Origin: Paraglaciecola sp. MB-3u-78 | Lineage (GTDB): Bacteria > Pseudomonadota > Gammaproteobacteria > Enterobacterales > Alteromonadaceae | Direction: 5' to 3' | Length of the DNA: 64,000 nt | Assembly (NCBI RefSeq): GCF_002835935.1 | Contig: NZ_PJCF01000012.1 | Location: 124,001-188,000 of the forward strand | Part shown: piece by piece, positions 26,872 to 36,002 of the stretch | Numbering within the stretch: position 1 is the first letter of the stretch | Layout of the letters: each line of letters opens with the position of its first letter | Position numbers and translations under genes: made by a program | The notes under the pieces: model-generated | Databases searched by the model: none | What the model saw: the letters and a program-made list of their open reading frames with translations, nothing else | Told to the model about the DNA's origin: nothing

Positions 26872-28416
26872 GTAACTACTCAGCACATAATCTAGTTTAT
26901 TTTTAACGATCAAAAATTAAAAAATGATCGACTTGCTTGATCATTTCTAAGCGTTATTATACTGTTTTATTTCGATAATTACGTGGCTAAATGAAAGTAA
27001 GCGGCATTGATATTGAGTCGAATATCAATAACATTAAAGCACAAATTGAAGCGGACAATACATTGTCACCTTCAATGCGTACTGCTATGGATTTATTGCT
27101 TCTTATTGTCACGTTACTCTGTCAACGGCTTGGGCTTAACAGTAATAACAGCAGTATACCGCCCTCGTCCGATCAAAATAGAAAGAAAAATTCAAAAGGC
27201 AACAGTACTAAAAAATCAGGTGGACAAAAGGGGCATAAAGGCACAACGCTACCACTTGATGACAACCCTGACATCACACATAAATTAATCGTTGATAGCA
27301 CACTTTTACCGCCCGGTAACTATACTGATATGGGTGAAGAGGTGCGGCAAGTGGTCGATATTGAGTTTAAGCGTGTCGTCACTGAATATCGCGCACAAAT
27401 ACTTGAGAATGAGTTAGGTCAACGCTTCGTTGCCCCATTTCCCCAAGACGTTAATAGCCGTATTCAATATGGTATTGGGTTAAAAGCTCATGCGGTTTAC
27501 CTGTCCCAATATCAATTACTGCCTTATGAGCGCATTCGTGAGTATTTCACTGACCAGCTTAATATACCTTTGAGCAGCGGCAGTCTTTTCAACTTTATCA
27601 ATACCGCTTTTACCAAACTGGAAGAGACGCAAGCATTAGATATTATCAAAGCGAACTTGAGAAAAGAAAAGACATTACATACCGATGAAACTGGCATCAA
27701 TATCAACGGAAAAAGACAATGGCTACATAACGCTTCGTCTCTGGATTGGACGTATTTATCAGCCCATGAAAAACGAGGCCATGATGCCATGGATGAGATT
27801 GACATATTACCCCAGTTCAACGGTGTGATGTGCCATGACCATTGGAAACCTTATTATCGTTATGAGTGCCTACATTCATTATGCAATGCGCATCACCTGC
27901 GAGAATTAACTCGAGCGTATGAGCAAGATAATCAAGCTTGGGCTGAGGAAATACGGGTGTTTTTAGTTAAGCTCAATCAAGAGGTAGATAAGGCTGGCGG
28001 GTTACTCAGTGTTGAAAGACAAGACACCTTGCGACGTCACTATCAAGCGATTTTAAAGGCAGGAGAAAAAGAAAGTCCTGCGCCGATACCAGTGAAAGGT
28101 AAGCGAGGACGGCCTAAAAGAACTCAATCACGTAACCTACTTGAGCGATTACAAAACTATGAAAGCGATGTACTTAGATTCATGACGGATGAGGCAGTGC
28201 CATTCACTAATAATCAGGGCGAAAATGATTTGAGGATGGCAAAGGTTCAACAAAAGATATCGGGATGTTTTAGAAGTGCTAACGGAGCCAAAATGTTTTT
28301 TGGATTACGTAGCTATCTGTCGAGCTGCAAAAAACAAGGGATCAGTGGGTCCACGGCATTAACGTTATTATTAAATGGCATGCTGCCTAATATCTTTATA
28401 CCCGCTGAGTAGTTAC
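26872..28416 (+). mobile_element. IS66-type insertion sequence with 8-bp target duplication
   Basis: Perfect 13-bp ends, GTAACTACTCAGC at 26872 and its complement ending at 28416, are flanked by CAAAAAAC at 26864-26871 and 28417-28424. The element is about 1545 bp and carries only the large transposase, without the tnpA/tnpB accessory genes of classical IS66, as in the ISBst12-like subgroup. Confidence 0.93.
26991..28412 (+). CDS. IS66-family transposase
   Basis: The 473-residue DDE transposase has the N-terminal coiled region, a serine/asparagine/lysine-rich linker (NNSSIPPSSDQNRKKNSKG) typical of IS66 TnpC, and QKGHKGTTLPLDDNPD. The core residues lie in KTLHTDETGININGKRQWLH (first Asp), FNGVMCHDHWKPYYRYECLH (second Asp) and TNNQGENDLRMAKVQQKISG (Glu). 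It closes with GCFRSANGAKMFFGLRSYLS. The zinc finger of some IS66 members is not evident. The stop lies 4 bp inside the right terminus. Confidence 0.93.
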   Translation: MKVSGIDIESNINNIKAQIEADNTLSPSMRTAMDLLLLIVTLLCQRLGLNSNNSSIPPSSDQNRKKNSKGNSTKKSGGQKGHKGTTLPLDDNPDITHKLIVDSTLLPPGNYTDMGEEVRQVVDIEFKRVVTEYRAQILENELGQRFVAPFPQDVNSRIQYGIGLKAHAVYLSQYQLLPYERIREYFTDQLNIPLSSGSLFNFINTAFTKLEETQALDIIKANLRKEKTLHTDETGININGKRQWLHNASSLDWTYLSAHEKRGHDAMDEIDILPQFNGVMCHDHWKPYYRYECLHSLCNAHHLRELTRAYEQDNQAWAEEIRVFLVKLNQEVDKAGGLLSVERQDTLRRHYQAILKAGEKESPAPIPVKGKRGRPKRTQSRNLLERLQNYESDVLRFMTDEAVPFTNNQGENDLRMAKVQQKISGCFRSANGAKMFFGLRSYLSSCKKQGISGSTALTLLLNGMLPNIFIPAE

Positions 28417-29593
28417 CAAAAAACATTGATAAAATTTCGCTATATCACGTTAAAAAAAACCGACAAAGGGATCGTCAATCAATACCTTAAAAAGGTGACA
28501 GGCTACTCGCGGCAGCAACTCACTCGATTGATAAAACAATACAAGGACGTCGGCAGAATTAACTGGCAACCTTGCCGAACTAACGGCTTTTCAACCATTT
28601 ACAGTACAAAGGATATTAAGCTACTGGCTGAAATGGACGCAAGGCATGATGATATCTGTGGTCATGCCACTAAAAAGCTGTTGGAGCGTGCCTACAATAC
28701 GTTTGAGCAATCAGAATACCAAATGCTTGCCACTATCTCTGTTTCACATTTATATAACTTGAGGCACTCTCAAGGCTACCAAAAACAACGCAGACACTTC
28801 ACAAAAACACAATCAAGACAAGTGCCTATTGGCGAACGGCGTAAACCTCAACCCAACGGCGAGCCTGGCTATATTCGTATTGATACCGTGCACCAAGGAG
28901 ACCTAGATAAACAAAAAGGCGTGTATCATATTAATGCAGTTGATGAGGTGACACAGTTTGAGGTTGTTTGCTCAGTTGAACGTATTAGTGAGCGTTACCT
29001 CATTCCAGTACTAACGCAAATGATGGCCGCATTTCCTTTTATTATCAAAGGGTTTCATTCAGATAATGGCTCTGAATACATCAACAAACACGTGTGTAAA
29101 TTACTCACCAAACTTGAAATAGAGCTCACTAAATCACGCTCAAGACACTCAAACGATAATGCCTTAGCAGAAAGTAAAAATGCATCAATTGTAAGAAAAC
29201 AGTTTGGTTACACACATATTCCACAGAAATGGGCACCGTTAATCAATACGTTTAATTTAAAATATCTTTACCCGTATATCAATTATCATAGACCTTGTTT
29301 CTTTCCTGAAGTCACCACTGATGATAAAGGGAAACAACGTAAAACTTACCCTTACAAAAGTATGATGACGCCCTATGAAAAACTAAAATCTTTACCCAAT
29401 GCCAAAACATATTTGAAAGCAGACTTTCATTTTGAAATACTAGATGAGCAAGCTATGGAAATGACAGATAATGCTTGTGCTGAATTACTTCAAAAAGAAC
29501 GTAATGAATTATTTAACCAGATCTTTGAACAGAATAAACGAGCCTAAAAATTTACTTACTTAAGACTCATTTGTTAATTGGAATATACTCCCT

Positions 29594-29629
29594 GTCAATT
29601 CGTAATAATGTCAGTTATTACGAATTGAC
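29594..29629. other. Perfect 15-bp palindrome (hairpin) beside the IS481-like right end
   Basis: GTCAATTCGTAATAA, a 6-nt loop TGTCAG, then the exact complement. There is no T-tract on either side, so an intrinsic terminator is unlikely. It could be a recombination or protein-binding site, or form a cruciform. It starts 12 bp outside the IS end. Confidence 0.8.
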
Positions 29630-29707
29630 CGTAGGTTGAATGGATAGGGCTTCTGCTGTAATGTAAACTATCATCACGTTCCAATAATATATCAACTAAA
29701 TTTTCCA

Positions 29708-29965
29708 ATGGTTTTGAAATCCGACAATAATTTCGATACGGTATCAGTATCACCTCAACATGCTTCGCTTGATAAGGCATGTTCAGATTTAATGATCAAA
29801 ATTCACCAAACGTTGGATTTGAGAAATGCGCCGATTAAAACTACTGTTCAGGTATTAGGCGTCACTCCGGCACAAGCCAGAAGCCTTACGAAAGGTGACA
29901 TTGATAAATTTAGTCTTTACGAACTTCAAACTTTTCTAAAGCGACTTTCAACAGATACTAAGTAG
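29708..29965 (+). CDS. Xre-type helix-turn-helix antitoxin-like protein, orphan
   Basis: The 85-residue protein resembles the HigA-like HTH_37 antitoxins: TTVQVLGVTPAQARSLTKGD (about 45-64) is the helix-turn-helix and DKFSLYELQTFLKRL (about 66-80) the following helix. Antitoxins of this type normally follow a RelE/HigB-like toxin gene. Here the upstream sequence is the end of an IS element and a palindrome, so the toxin was probably lost to the insertion. The ATG follows a weak Shine-Dalgarno sequence. Confidence 0.65.
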   Translation: MVLKSDNNFDTVSVSPQHASLDKACSDLMIKIHQTLDLRNAPIKTTVQVLGVTPAQARSLTKGDIDKFSLYELQTFLKRLSTDTK

Positions 29966-30065
29966 ATGGGAATTCAAAACTCGCCGGAAGTCTCATTCCG
30001 ACATTAGCACCAAACATTTTCACCCCTCTTGATTAAGAACGCAATGAACTGTCGGGATGAGAACT

Positions 30066-30617
30066 CTACTGCGGTTTTGAGTCAAATTGGTCAAAACAAT
30101 CGCCATAAGTGTTGCGTAAGCTGCCGTCAGGATCGTGGACTTTGACTGTATCAGCAGACCAATTAAGAAAGACCACGTTTTTACCCTTTGATTTGGTGTA
30201 ACTTGGCACGATAAGCGCGTTGACCCTAGATTGTCGTGCACGCTCAAACAATGTCCATCCGCGACGTTGACTATTAGGTAGTAACCATCCACCACTGAAG
30301 TAAGCGCGAGTGTCGGGATGGTCAACGGCATTTAATACCCTGTCACAGGTGGCTGTATAGGACAAAAGTACGACGGGATCAATAAGGGTGATGCCATCGC
30401 CAGCGGCCTTACTTTCATACATTGCAGTGAACTGGTCGATGCAGGTGTAAAGTGCTGCCTGGCCTTTGGGGTTAAAGCGACCTCCTCGCGATTTCGAACC
30501 ATCACCACTTAACGGGGCATAAGCCCATTTTAGGCTGTGTACGCGATAGACTGTCTGATTAATTGAGTCGCCCTGGGTGTGTTCAAAGTCACCTATGAGT
30601 TCATCAATCAAGCTCAC
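30066..30617 (-). CDS. RES-domain toxin (NAD+-degrading)
   Basis: RES toxins phosphorolyse or hydrolyse NAD+ and stop growth. The 183-residue protein shows VYRVHSLKWAYAPLSGDGSK with the catalytic Arg-Tyr pair, RGGRFNPKGQAALYTC (the RES R-G-G-R-F-N block, about 44-59), the glutamate in QFTAMYESKAAGDG, and SYTATCDRVLNAVD. The C-terminal part NALIVPSYTKSKGKNVVFLN is typical. The length is close to the family's. It follows its antitoxin gene with a 4-bp overlap (30614-30617). Confidence 0.85.
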   Translation of the reverse strand: MSLIDELIGDFEHTQGDSINQTVYRVHSLKWAYAPLSGDGSKSRGGRFNPKGQAALYTCIDQFTAMYESKAAGDGITLIDPVVLLSYTATCDRVLNAVDHPDTRAYFSGGWLLPNSQRRGWTLFERARQSRVNALIVPSYTKSKGKNVVFLNWSADTVKVHDPDGSLRNTYGDCFDQFDSKPQ

Positions 30618-30985
30618 TCGAACCCGCCTGCCTCTTTCATGCCGATGTAGTCGTTTATCGCAATCAGTCCCTGGCTGCCGAATTCGCGCAGAACTTCAGA
30701 GGCTGACTTGTTATCAAATGCCGGAATGGGTGTACTGCGAAACCACAGCCAGCTGCGCTCTTTGGAATAGTCGAACCATGGAGATATTCGCTCAATGATG
30801 GCGTGAATATCTTGCAAACGAGATTGCACTTTGATTGACTGAAACCGGTCGGTACGTTTTAGCGATGTCTCTGGCAGACCTGCAGAGAAGGCCAGCGTTT
30901 CCATATTGGTATGCAGTTGTTCAACCCATTTGCGCGGGTCTTCTATTTCAGAGCCGTCAGGCATTTGTGAGAATGTAGAAAGCAT
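30614..30985 (-). CDS. Antitoxin partner of RES toxin (Xre/MbcA-ParS-like toxin-binding domain)
   Basis: The 123-residue protein lies directly upstream of the RES toxin, overlapping it by 4 bp, which is the standard order of RES-Xre modules. The C-terminal half (RISPWFDYSKERSWLWFRST, PIPAFDNKSASEVLREFG, GLIAINDYI) matches the toxin-binding domain of the MbcA/ParS/Xre antitoxins, with the signature W-F--TPIPAFDN-----L-. The N-terminal half is less typical than an Xre HTH. Autoregulation is expected but no operator was identified. Confidence 0.82.
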   Translation of the reverse strand: MLSTFSQMPDGSEIEDPRKWVEQLHTNMETLAFSAGLPETSLKRTDRFQSIKVQSRLQDIHAIIERISPWFDYSKERSWLWFRSTPIPAFDNKSASEVLREFGSQGLIAINDYIGMKEAGGFE

Positions 30986-31508
30986 AGTGACGCCATTTGT
31001 GACCAGTAATATGTCGAATTATATGTCATAATGTTGGCAGTGTCACCAATATTCACGAAGAGTTGGAAGCAACATTCAACCTAGACTAGGTAAATTAAGG
31101 ATCCACATTCTTTTTTCCTAAGGCATGAGACGATAGTTTCACCATATTAATGGCATCATGAATTCCATGGTGATGGGAACCCTTTTTAAAGCATAAACGG
31201 AAAGGAGCGCGAAGGGGAAAGTAATCAGGACGAAGTACCAAATTTAGTTGTAAATGATTTTCATTTGCTACAAGCCAAGTCGACCTTATGTTTAAGAAAA
31301 CCCAAAATTAGAGAGGATTTTTTAGCGGTCTGCGTATCTTTTTTATGATTTTAAGAAATAGCCTACTCTGTAATTGACGAGTAACCATCCATAATCTCAC
31401 ATTTTATTTTTGCTTATGTAACTCTAAGAGATAATAAAAGAAAATTATTAAATGGAATGTATGAAATTAGCGGGGAAAGACATGTTAATCTTCCCCTAAC
31501 AAAATTAG
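30986..31508. other. Intergenic, nothing recognised
   Basis: About 520 bp without a supported frame or repeat. The part just above 30986 presumably holds the promoter of the RES-Xre operon. Confidence 0.5.
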
Positions 31509-31919
31509 TCAGCTTATTTCGTATTTTTTTTGATCCTGCCCTTCCTGCACCTTCCAACATGCCGTTGCTGCATCTGGGTTTGGCTCATTGGAAATTTTAA
31601 TAAACTCACCAGAAATCGAGAATACCTCAGCAATATCAGCTGAAGTGAAATACTTATAGCAAGCAATATCTCCCCATATAGGTAGTGATCCCCCTGTCAT
31701 CGAATAGTGAGTAACGATTTTTTCAGCAATAGCCATGCGATGTCTCTCTTGATCGGCATTAATCACGAAAGGTAACAAACGTAACCGTCGTTGGTTCTCG
31801 CATAGCCCCATAACAAAAAACGACTCGCGTTTATGCTCAAAAAACGTTTCGACAAATAAAAAGGGGCAAAACTCACTCTGTTTCTTCTTTGGAAAGGTAA
31901 TAATGTTGTCGTTGCTCAT
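31509..31919 (-). CDS. Unknown 136-residue protein
   Basis: A good Shine-Dalgarno (AAGGA) precedes the ATG by a normal distance. The protein begins MSNDNIITFPKKKQSEFCPF and contains FVINADQERHRMAIAEKIV and SLPIWGDIACYKYFTSADIA. It has no signal peptide or membrane span. I do not recognise the family. It lies alone, between the RES-Xre module and an IS4-like gene. Confidence 0.5.
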   Translation of the reverse strand: MSNDNIITFPKKKQSEFCPFLFVETFFEHKRESFFVMGLCENQRRLRLLPFVINADQERHRMAIAEKIVTHYSMTGGSLPIWGDIACYKYFTSADIAEVFSISGEFIKISNEPNPDAATACWKVQEGQDQKKYEIS

Positions 31920-32406
31920 GTGATGTCCTTAATAAACAGGGTCAAAATTAAACAAGACAAAGTGCCTTAAAGTTCTCATGCAATAATGCAAGAGCACATC
32001 TTACTCATTATTTGAGTAAAACCACCTTACAAAATAATAATGCAGGTTGGTGAAGTCTGGCGACTTTCTCTTGATGAAATGTTACAAAATTTACAATACA
32101 TTCATTTCATATAGATGTCTAGACTTCTATATTTTTTTCAGCAATTCTCGGTAAGTGTTAGGATCAGTGCATAAATTCGCTTGTTAGCCAATTTTTTAGT
32201 GATTCACTGCTCCATAACTTAATTCAAGCAGCTTTTATTCTGTTTCACACACGTAATATTCTACGATTGCGCGCATTATAAGGCATATCGTCAATTTAAG
32301 GCTTATAACGATATTCCTCCGAAGGCTCAGGGTTTGATAATAAGTTATCAAGCAAATCTTCCCATGAATCAAATAATAAGAAACGAACGGTGACTCGCAA
32401 GTTTTC
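31920..32406. other. Intergenic, nothing recognised
   Basis: AT-rich stretch, with no supported gene. It should include one end of the IS4-like element whose transposase starts at 33618, but no convincing inverted terminal repeat was found. Confidence 0.4.
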
Positions 32407-33618
32407 TCATAACTGTCTTTTAGACCCATAAGTAACTCTACAGGCTTGATACTTTTTATCCGTCAGTTCAAATATCTGATGAAAATAAAAGGCTAACAGA
32501 GTTAAAATGTACATGTTGTCGCTGAGATAATCTTTACCATGACCATAGTTATGAGTAAGGTGGTAACCTTGATTTTTTAGGGTGTTAAAGCATTCATTTT
32601 CGATCTTCCATCTACAGCGCCCTGCATTAACCAATGTTTTAATATTATCTCTCGTGACGTTAACGTCAGTGACCCAGCTATTTTGAAAGGTAATTTTACC
32701 TTGGCTATTCGTGAGTTGATATTCCAGCCAGTTCACCTCTACGGTATTCTCTTTTCCGTTCAGCGGTATTTTGTTTTGCCAACGATAATTGTGTGTTCGT
32801 TCTTTATCATCTTTATATTGATAGCTAGGAATTTCTTTGTAGGCTGATATCCACTCCATCATATAGGTGTGATCGTCGGGCTTTGCGACATAAAGGTAGT
32901 GCATGGCTTGTTTGAGGGTTTCTTCTATCATAGGTTGATGAGAAAAGAGTCCGTCACCACAAATCATTAATCCTAATTTTGGGTGGCGTTCTCGTAATTG
33001 GCTTAGAAAGCGCTTGGTTGCATTGAGCTCACAATCTTGTTTTTTTGTTCCGTCTTCGTTTCTTATAATTTCAGGCATCATGGGGATAACTTGGCGTTGT
33101 GAAGGGTGCATGATAGCCCCCTGTAATACGCTATGGCTGTAACTTGTCACCCCATTTTGATGTTGCTTAGTTAGGCAATGCTCACAACTGACTTTTTTTG
33201 AACTGTGGTATTGGCTGCCATCAACTGAGCATAAGTATATCCCAGGTATGACTTCAAATTCTTTAAGATGATGATGACGCCTGAGCTGTTCAAACATATG
33301 ACTAAAGACATCACTAAAATTTTCAGTGGGGATTTTATCGAGAACGTCCCTTAATTGCGTATCTTTGGGAATATCTTTCACTTCAAAGAGTGTTTTAAGG
33401 TTACTGCTTTTTAATTTATTTTCTAAGCGTTGCTGAAAAGCCAAAAAGGAAGGGTCTTGAAAATACATACAAGCAAAGGCACTCATGACAATATCGTGCT
33501 GGCTATAAGTAGATTTATTTTTATCTCTTGTTTCAGGTATTGCTTTGAGCACAGCGGAAAATGATTTCCTCAATGCGGTAAAACTCAGATGTTTCTTGGG
33601 TTTAGTGTGTGTAGTCAA
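32407..33618 (-). CDS. IS4-like DDE transposase
   Basis: The 403-residue transposase has an N-terminal region (FSAVLKAIPETRDKNKSTYS, DIVMSAFACMYFQDPSFLAF) and a DDE core: SVDGSQYHSSKKVSCEHC (first Asp, near 150), LGLMICGDGLFSHQPMIEE (second Asp, near 216) and RCRWKIENECFNTLKNQGYH (Glu, near 340, with the Y-x2-R-x3-E-x6-K-like spacing of IS4 relatives). The C-x2-C pair next to the first aspartate is a feature of this subgroup. The frame is intact. Terminal repeats of the element were not found. Confidence 0.85.
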   Translation of the reverse strand: MTTHTKPKKHLSFTALRKSFSAVLKAIPETRDKNKSTYSQHDIVMSAFACMYFQDPSFLAFQQRLENKLKSSNLKTLFEVKDIPKDTQLRDVLDKIPTENFSDVFSHMFEQLRRHHHLKEFEVIPGIYLCSVDGSQYHSSKKVSCEHCLTKQHQNGVTSYSHSVLQGAIMHPSQRQVIPMMPEIIRNEDGTKKQDCELNATKRFLSQLRERHPKLGLMICGDGLFSHQPMIEETLKQAMHYLYVAKPDDHTYMMEWISAYKEIPSYQYKDDKERTHNYRWQNKIPLNGKENTVEVNWLEYQLTNSQGKITFQNSWVTDVNVTRDNIKTLVNAGRCRWKIENECFNTLKNQGYHLTHNYGHGKDYLSDNMYILTLLAFYFHQIFELTDKKYQACRVTYGSKRQL

Positions 33619-34224
33619 ATGTGTGCCAGATAGATATATTATTAGTTTTGTTTTTGATCTGATCTTAGGTGCGGTAAAAAGTTCAAAAAATATAAATAAT
33701 ATTTCTGAACGGGTAAAGGAGGGTAAGTCAGCGCGACAAAATTTTTTTCATGTTCGTTCTGAGGCACTGTTTTAGTGGGATTCATTGATTAGCGAGAACT
33801 GCTGTATTTTTTTAGAGCAATATTAATAGACGAGACCAAATCTAATTATTAATAAATGCAGGTTCTTTATGCTATATACGACGATATGCGTGATGTTTTG
33901 TTATCAGCAAACAATCAATTAGAGATTATTATGTAATATATTGATGCATAGATTAAATATTATATATCTTGAACGGTTAAATTCGTCAAACGACGCTCAA
34001 TCCCCCATTTAGTATGAATAATCATGCCAACCTGAATTATCATCCAGCGTTTTTTTCAATAGCTTGCTTCGACATTCCATCGTTTTTTTAAGACTATCGT
34101 TAAGTGGCCTAAGCTCATTTTATTTAAAAAATTTAGGCTAAAGAAGACACCCATTTTTAAAAGTAGCAAAAAACCAGTTATGCCCTAAGCTTTAAGTTAC
34201 TCAAACAACCACGGATGGTCTGTT
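33619..34224. other. Intergenic, nothing recognised
   Basis: About 600 bp of AT-rich sequence with no supported gene. The only hint of structure is a GTTATGCCC block near 34175, which resembles an integron core but lacks a matching partner. Confidence 0.4.
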
Positions 34225-34643
34225 ATGCCATAGTCATGTAAAACTCAAGTCAGTTTAATTGATACTCCCTATTACCATTGTGTTTCTCGCTGTGTTCGCC
34301 GTTCTTTTTTGTGCGGTACGGATAAGTATATGGGGCAGAGTTACGAGCATCGCCGTGGTTGGGTAGAAGAGCGATTGTTGTTTCTATCGTCAGTGTTTTC
34401 AATTGGCATTTGTGCTTATGCTGTGATGAGTAATTATACGCATGTCGTTTTGTGTGTGGATAAAGACTTGGCTGAAGGCTGGTCGATGAAAGAAGTTATA
34501 AGACGTTGGCATCAGCTTTACCAAGGCACGTTATTGAGTCAAAAGTATCAAAAAGGCGGCACAATTAGTAAAGGGGAAATGATTGGTCTAGAGGAAACAG
34601 TAACGATTTACCGTCAGCGTTTATACGACATCAGTTGGCTAAT

Positions 34644-35856
34644 CAGGGCAATCGCATTAAAAATGGCTTGACACAGATCCCCTAATTTGATCTATTACTT
34701 CGCTTTACGCGACGTAATATGACCAAATACAAGCCCACACTTATCGAACATTTCAAAGACATTGAAGATCCTCGTCTTCTAAGAAAACAATTACATAAAT
34801 TAGATGACATCTTTTTTATTACCCTATGTGCCGTTATCTGTGGCTGTGATGGCTGGGTTGCCATTGAAAAATTTGCCAACATTAAACGCACTTGGTTTGA
34901 ACAATATTTATCCCTAGAAAATGGTATTCCGTCTCATGATACTTTGGGACGTATTTTTTCCTTAATTGATCCTGAGCAATTTCAAACCTGTTTTTCTAGC
35001 TGGATCAAAGAGATAGTAAAAAATGTCACGGGCGATGTGATCGCTATTGACGGTAAATGCCTTCGACGCACTCATGATAAGTCATCTAATAAATCAGCTA
35101 TTTATATGGTTAGCGCATGGTCACATGATAATCAGCTGGCACTTGGACAAGTGAAAGTTGATGAAAAATCGAATGAAATAACCGCCTTACCTTCCCTACT
35201 CAAAAACTTAGACATCACAGGCAGTATCATCACAACCGATGCATTAAACACACAAAAGAAATCGGCTGAACTGATCGTGAGTAAAGGCGCTGATTATTTA
35301 ACCGCACTGAAAGGAAATCAAAGCACCCTACATGATGATGTGATTTTATTCTTTGAAAATACCCCTAAAAGTTATGAGGGCACGTTAAATACTTATAAGA
35401 GTATTGATTCAGGGCATGGCCGTATTGAAGAAAGAACAGTGACTTCCTGCAACCGAATTGACTGGCTTACTGAGCATCATACTCACCCACACCTTGCCAG
35501 TATTGTTAGCGTCAAATCAAGAAGATTTCTTGCGAACGAATGGTCAGAAGAAACGCGATACTTTATTAGTAGCGTTAAGCATAACGATGCAGAGAAATTT
35601 GCTCACTATGTACGTGCTCATTGGGGTGTAGAGAATAATCTTCACTGGAGATTAGATATGGCATTTGACGAAGATCATTGTCGAATTCGTCAAGGATATG
35701 CAGATCAAAACATGGCAATATTACGCCACATATCTTTGAATTTATTAACGTCAGATAATGATAATAAGGTAGGTATTAAGATTAAGCGGCAAATGGCAGG
35801 TTGGGATAATGATTACTTGCTGAAACTGCTACAAATATTTTAATGCGATTGCCCTG
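34644..35856 (+). mobile_element. ISAs1-family insertion sequence with 10-bp target duplication
   Basis: The ends CAGGGCAATCGCATTAAAA (34644) and its complement (ending at 35856) are perfect over the first 18-19 bases. The flank GTTGGCTAAT occurs at 34634-34643 and again at 35857-35866. Removing the IS plus one target copy restores the RAYT frame exactly. Length 1213 bp. Confidence 0.95.
34719..35843 (+). CDS. ISAs1-family transposase
   Basis: The 374-residue DDE transposase carries the family N-terminus (LIEHFKDIEDPRLLRKQLHK, LCAVICGCDGWVAIEKF) and the core: DVIAIDGKCLRRTHDKS (first Asp), GSIITTDALNTQKKSAELIV (second Asp) and HWGVENNLHWRLDMAFDEDH (Glu region), ending DYLLKLLQIF. The frame is complete and the IS ends are intact, so it is likely active. 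It is also called a DDE_Tnp_ISAS1 domain protein. Confidence 0.95.
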   Translation: MTKYKPTLIEHFKDIEDPRLLRKQLHKLDDIFFITLCAVICGCDGWVAIEKFANIKRTWFEQYLSLENGIPSHDTLGRIFSLIDPEQFQTCFSSWIKEIVKNVTGDVIAIDGKCLRRTHDKSSNKSAIYMVSAWSHDNQLALGQVKVDEKSNEITALPSLLKNLDITGSIITTDALNTQKKSAELIVSKGADYLTALKGNQSTLHDDVILFFENTPKSYEGTLNTYKSIDSGHGRIEERTVTSCNRIDWLTEHHTHPHLASIVSVKSRRFLANEWSEETRYFISSVKHNDAEKFAHYVRAHWGVENNLHWRLDMAFDEDHCRIRQGYADQNMAILRHISLNLLTSDNDNKVGIKIKRQMAGWDNDYLLKLLQIF

Positions 35857-35930
35857 GTTGGCTAATGCGTAACCTCAATGAATACATAGTCAGAGAAGCG
35901 AATAAGGAAGATGCCTGCACTGGCAGGTTT

Positions 35931-36002
35931 TATTCGCTGCCATCCCTAGCGCTCACCCTACGGGCCAGCTAAAGCTGTTCTAATTTATTCCCGATAAATT
36001 AG
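35931..36002 (+). repeat. Three-hairpin dispersed element, copy A (in RAYT gene)
   Basis: The element is exactly 72 nt, inserted after the codons for TGRF between GTTT and TGGGAAGG. Hairpin 1 is CGCT/AGCG with loop GCCATCCCT, followed by ACCCTACGGG. Hairpin 2 is CAGCT/AGCTG and hairpin 3 is CTAATTTAT/ATAAATTAG with loop TCCCG. The limits are firm because the interrupted codons TTT-TGG read on as F-W, as in the intact family. Confidence 0.9.

Larger units (their letters stand above)
26753..29547 (+). pseudogene. Integrase-core (rve) transposase split by IS66-type insertion
   Basis: The 5' part begins MNIENLTTIEELERFIQGNQ at 26753 (an in-frame ATG also exists at 26741) and runs to YQFIQK at 26871. 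After the IS and one copy of the 8-bp target, the frame resumes exactly at 28425 as LIKFRYITLKKTDKGIVNQY. The 3' part has HTH-like segments (GYSRQQLTRLIKQY) and an rve core: YIRIDTVHQGD (first Asp), FHSDNGSEY (second Asp), NALAESKNASIVRKQFGY (Glu). Removing the insert gives one continuous protein of about 410 residues. The downstream part could also be expressed alone from 28375, beginning with residues encoded by the IS66 end. Confidence 0.9.
26658..29582 (+). mobile_element. IS481-like element interrupted by an IS66-type element
   Basis: The outer ends share TCCAAT-N5-ATGAGTCTTAA in inverted orientation (left near 26658-26678, right near 29563-29582). The interior is one transposase gene split by the IS66-type element at 26872-28416. 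The exact outer boundary may be off by a few bases. Confidence 0.7.

Noticed and set aside
32235-32429. 64-residue minus-strand frame beside the IS4-like gene
   Set aside because: No domain, poor start, overlaps the transposase 3' end.
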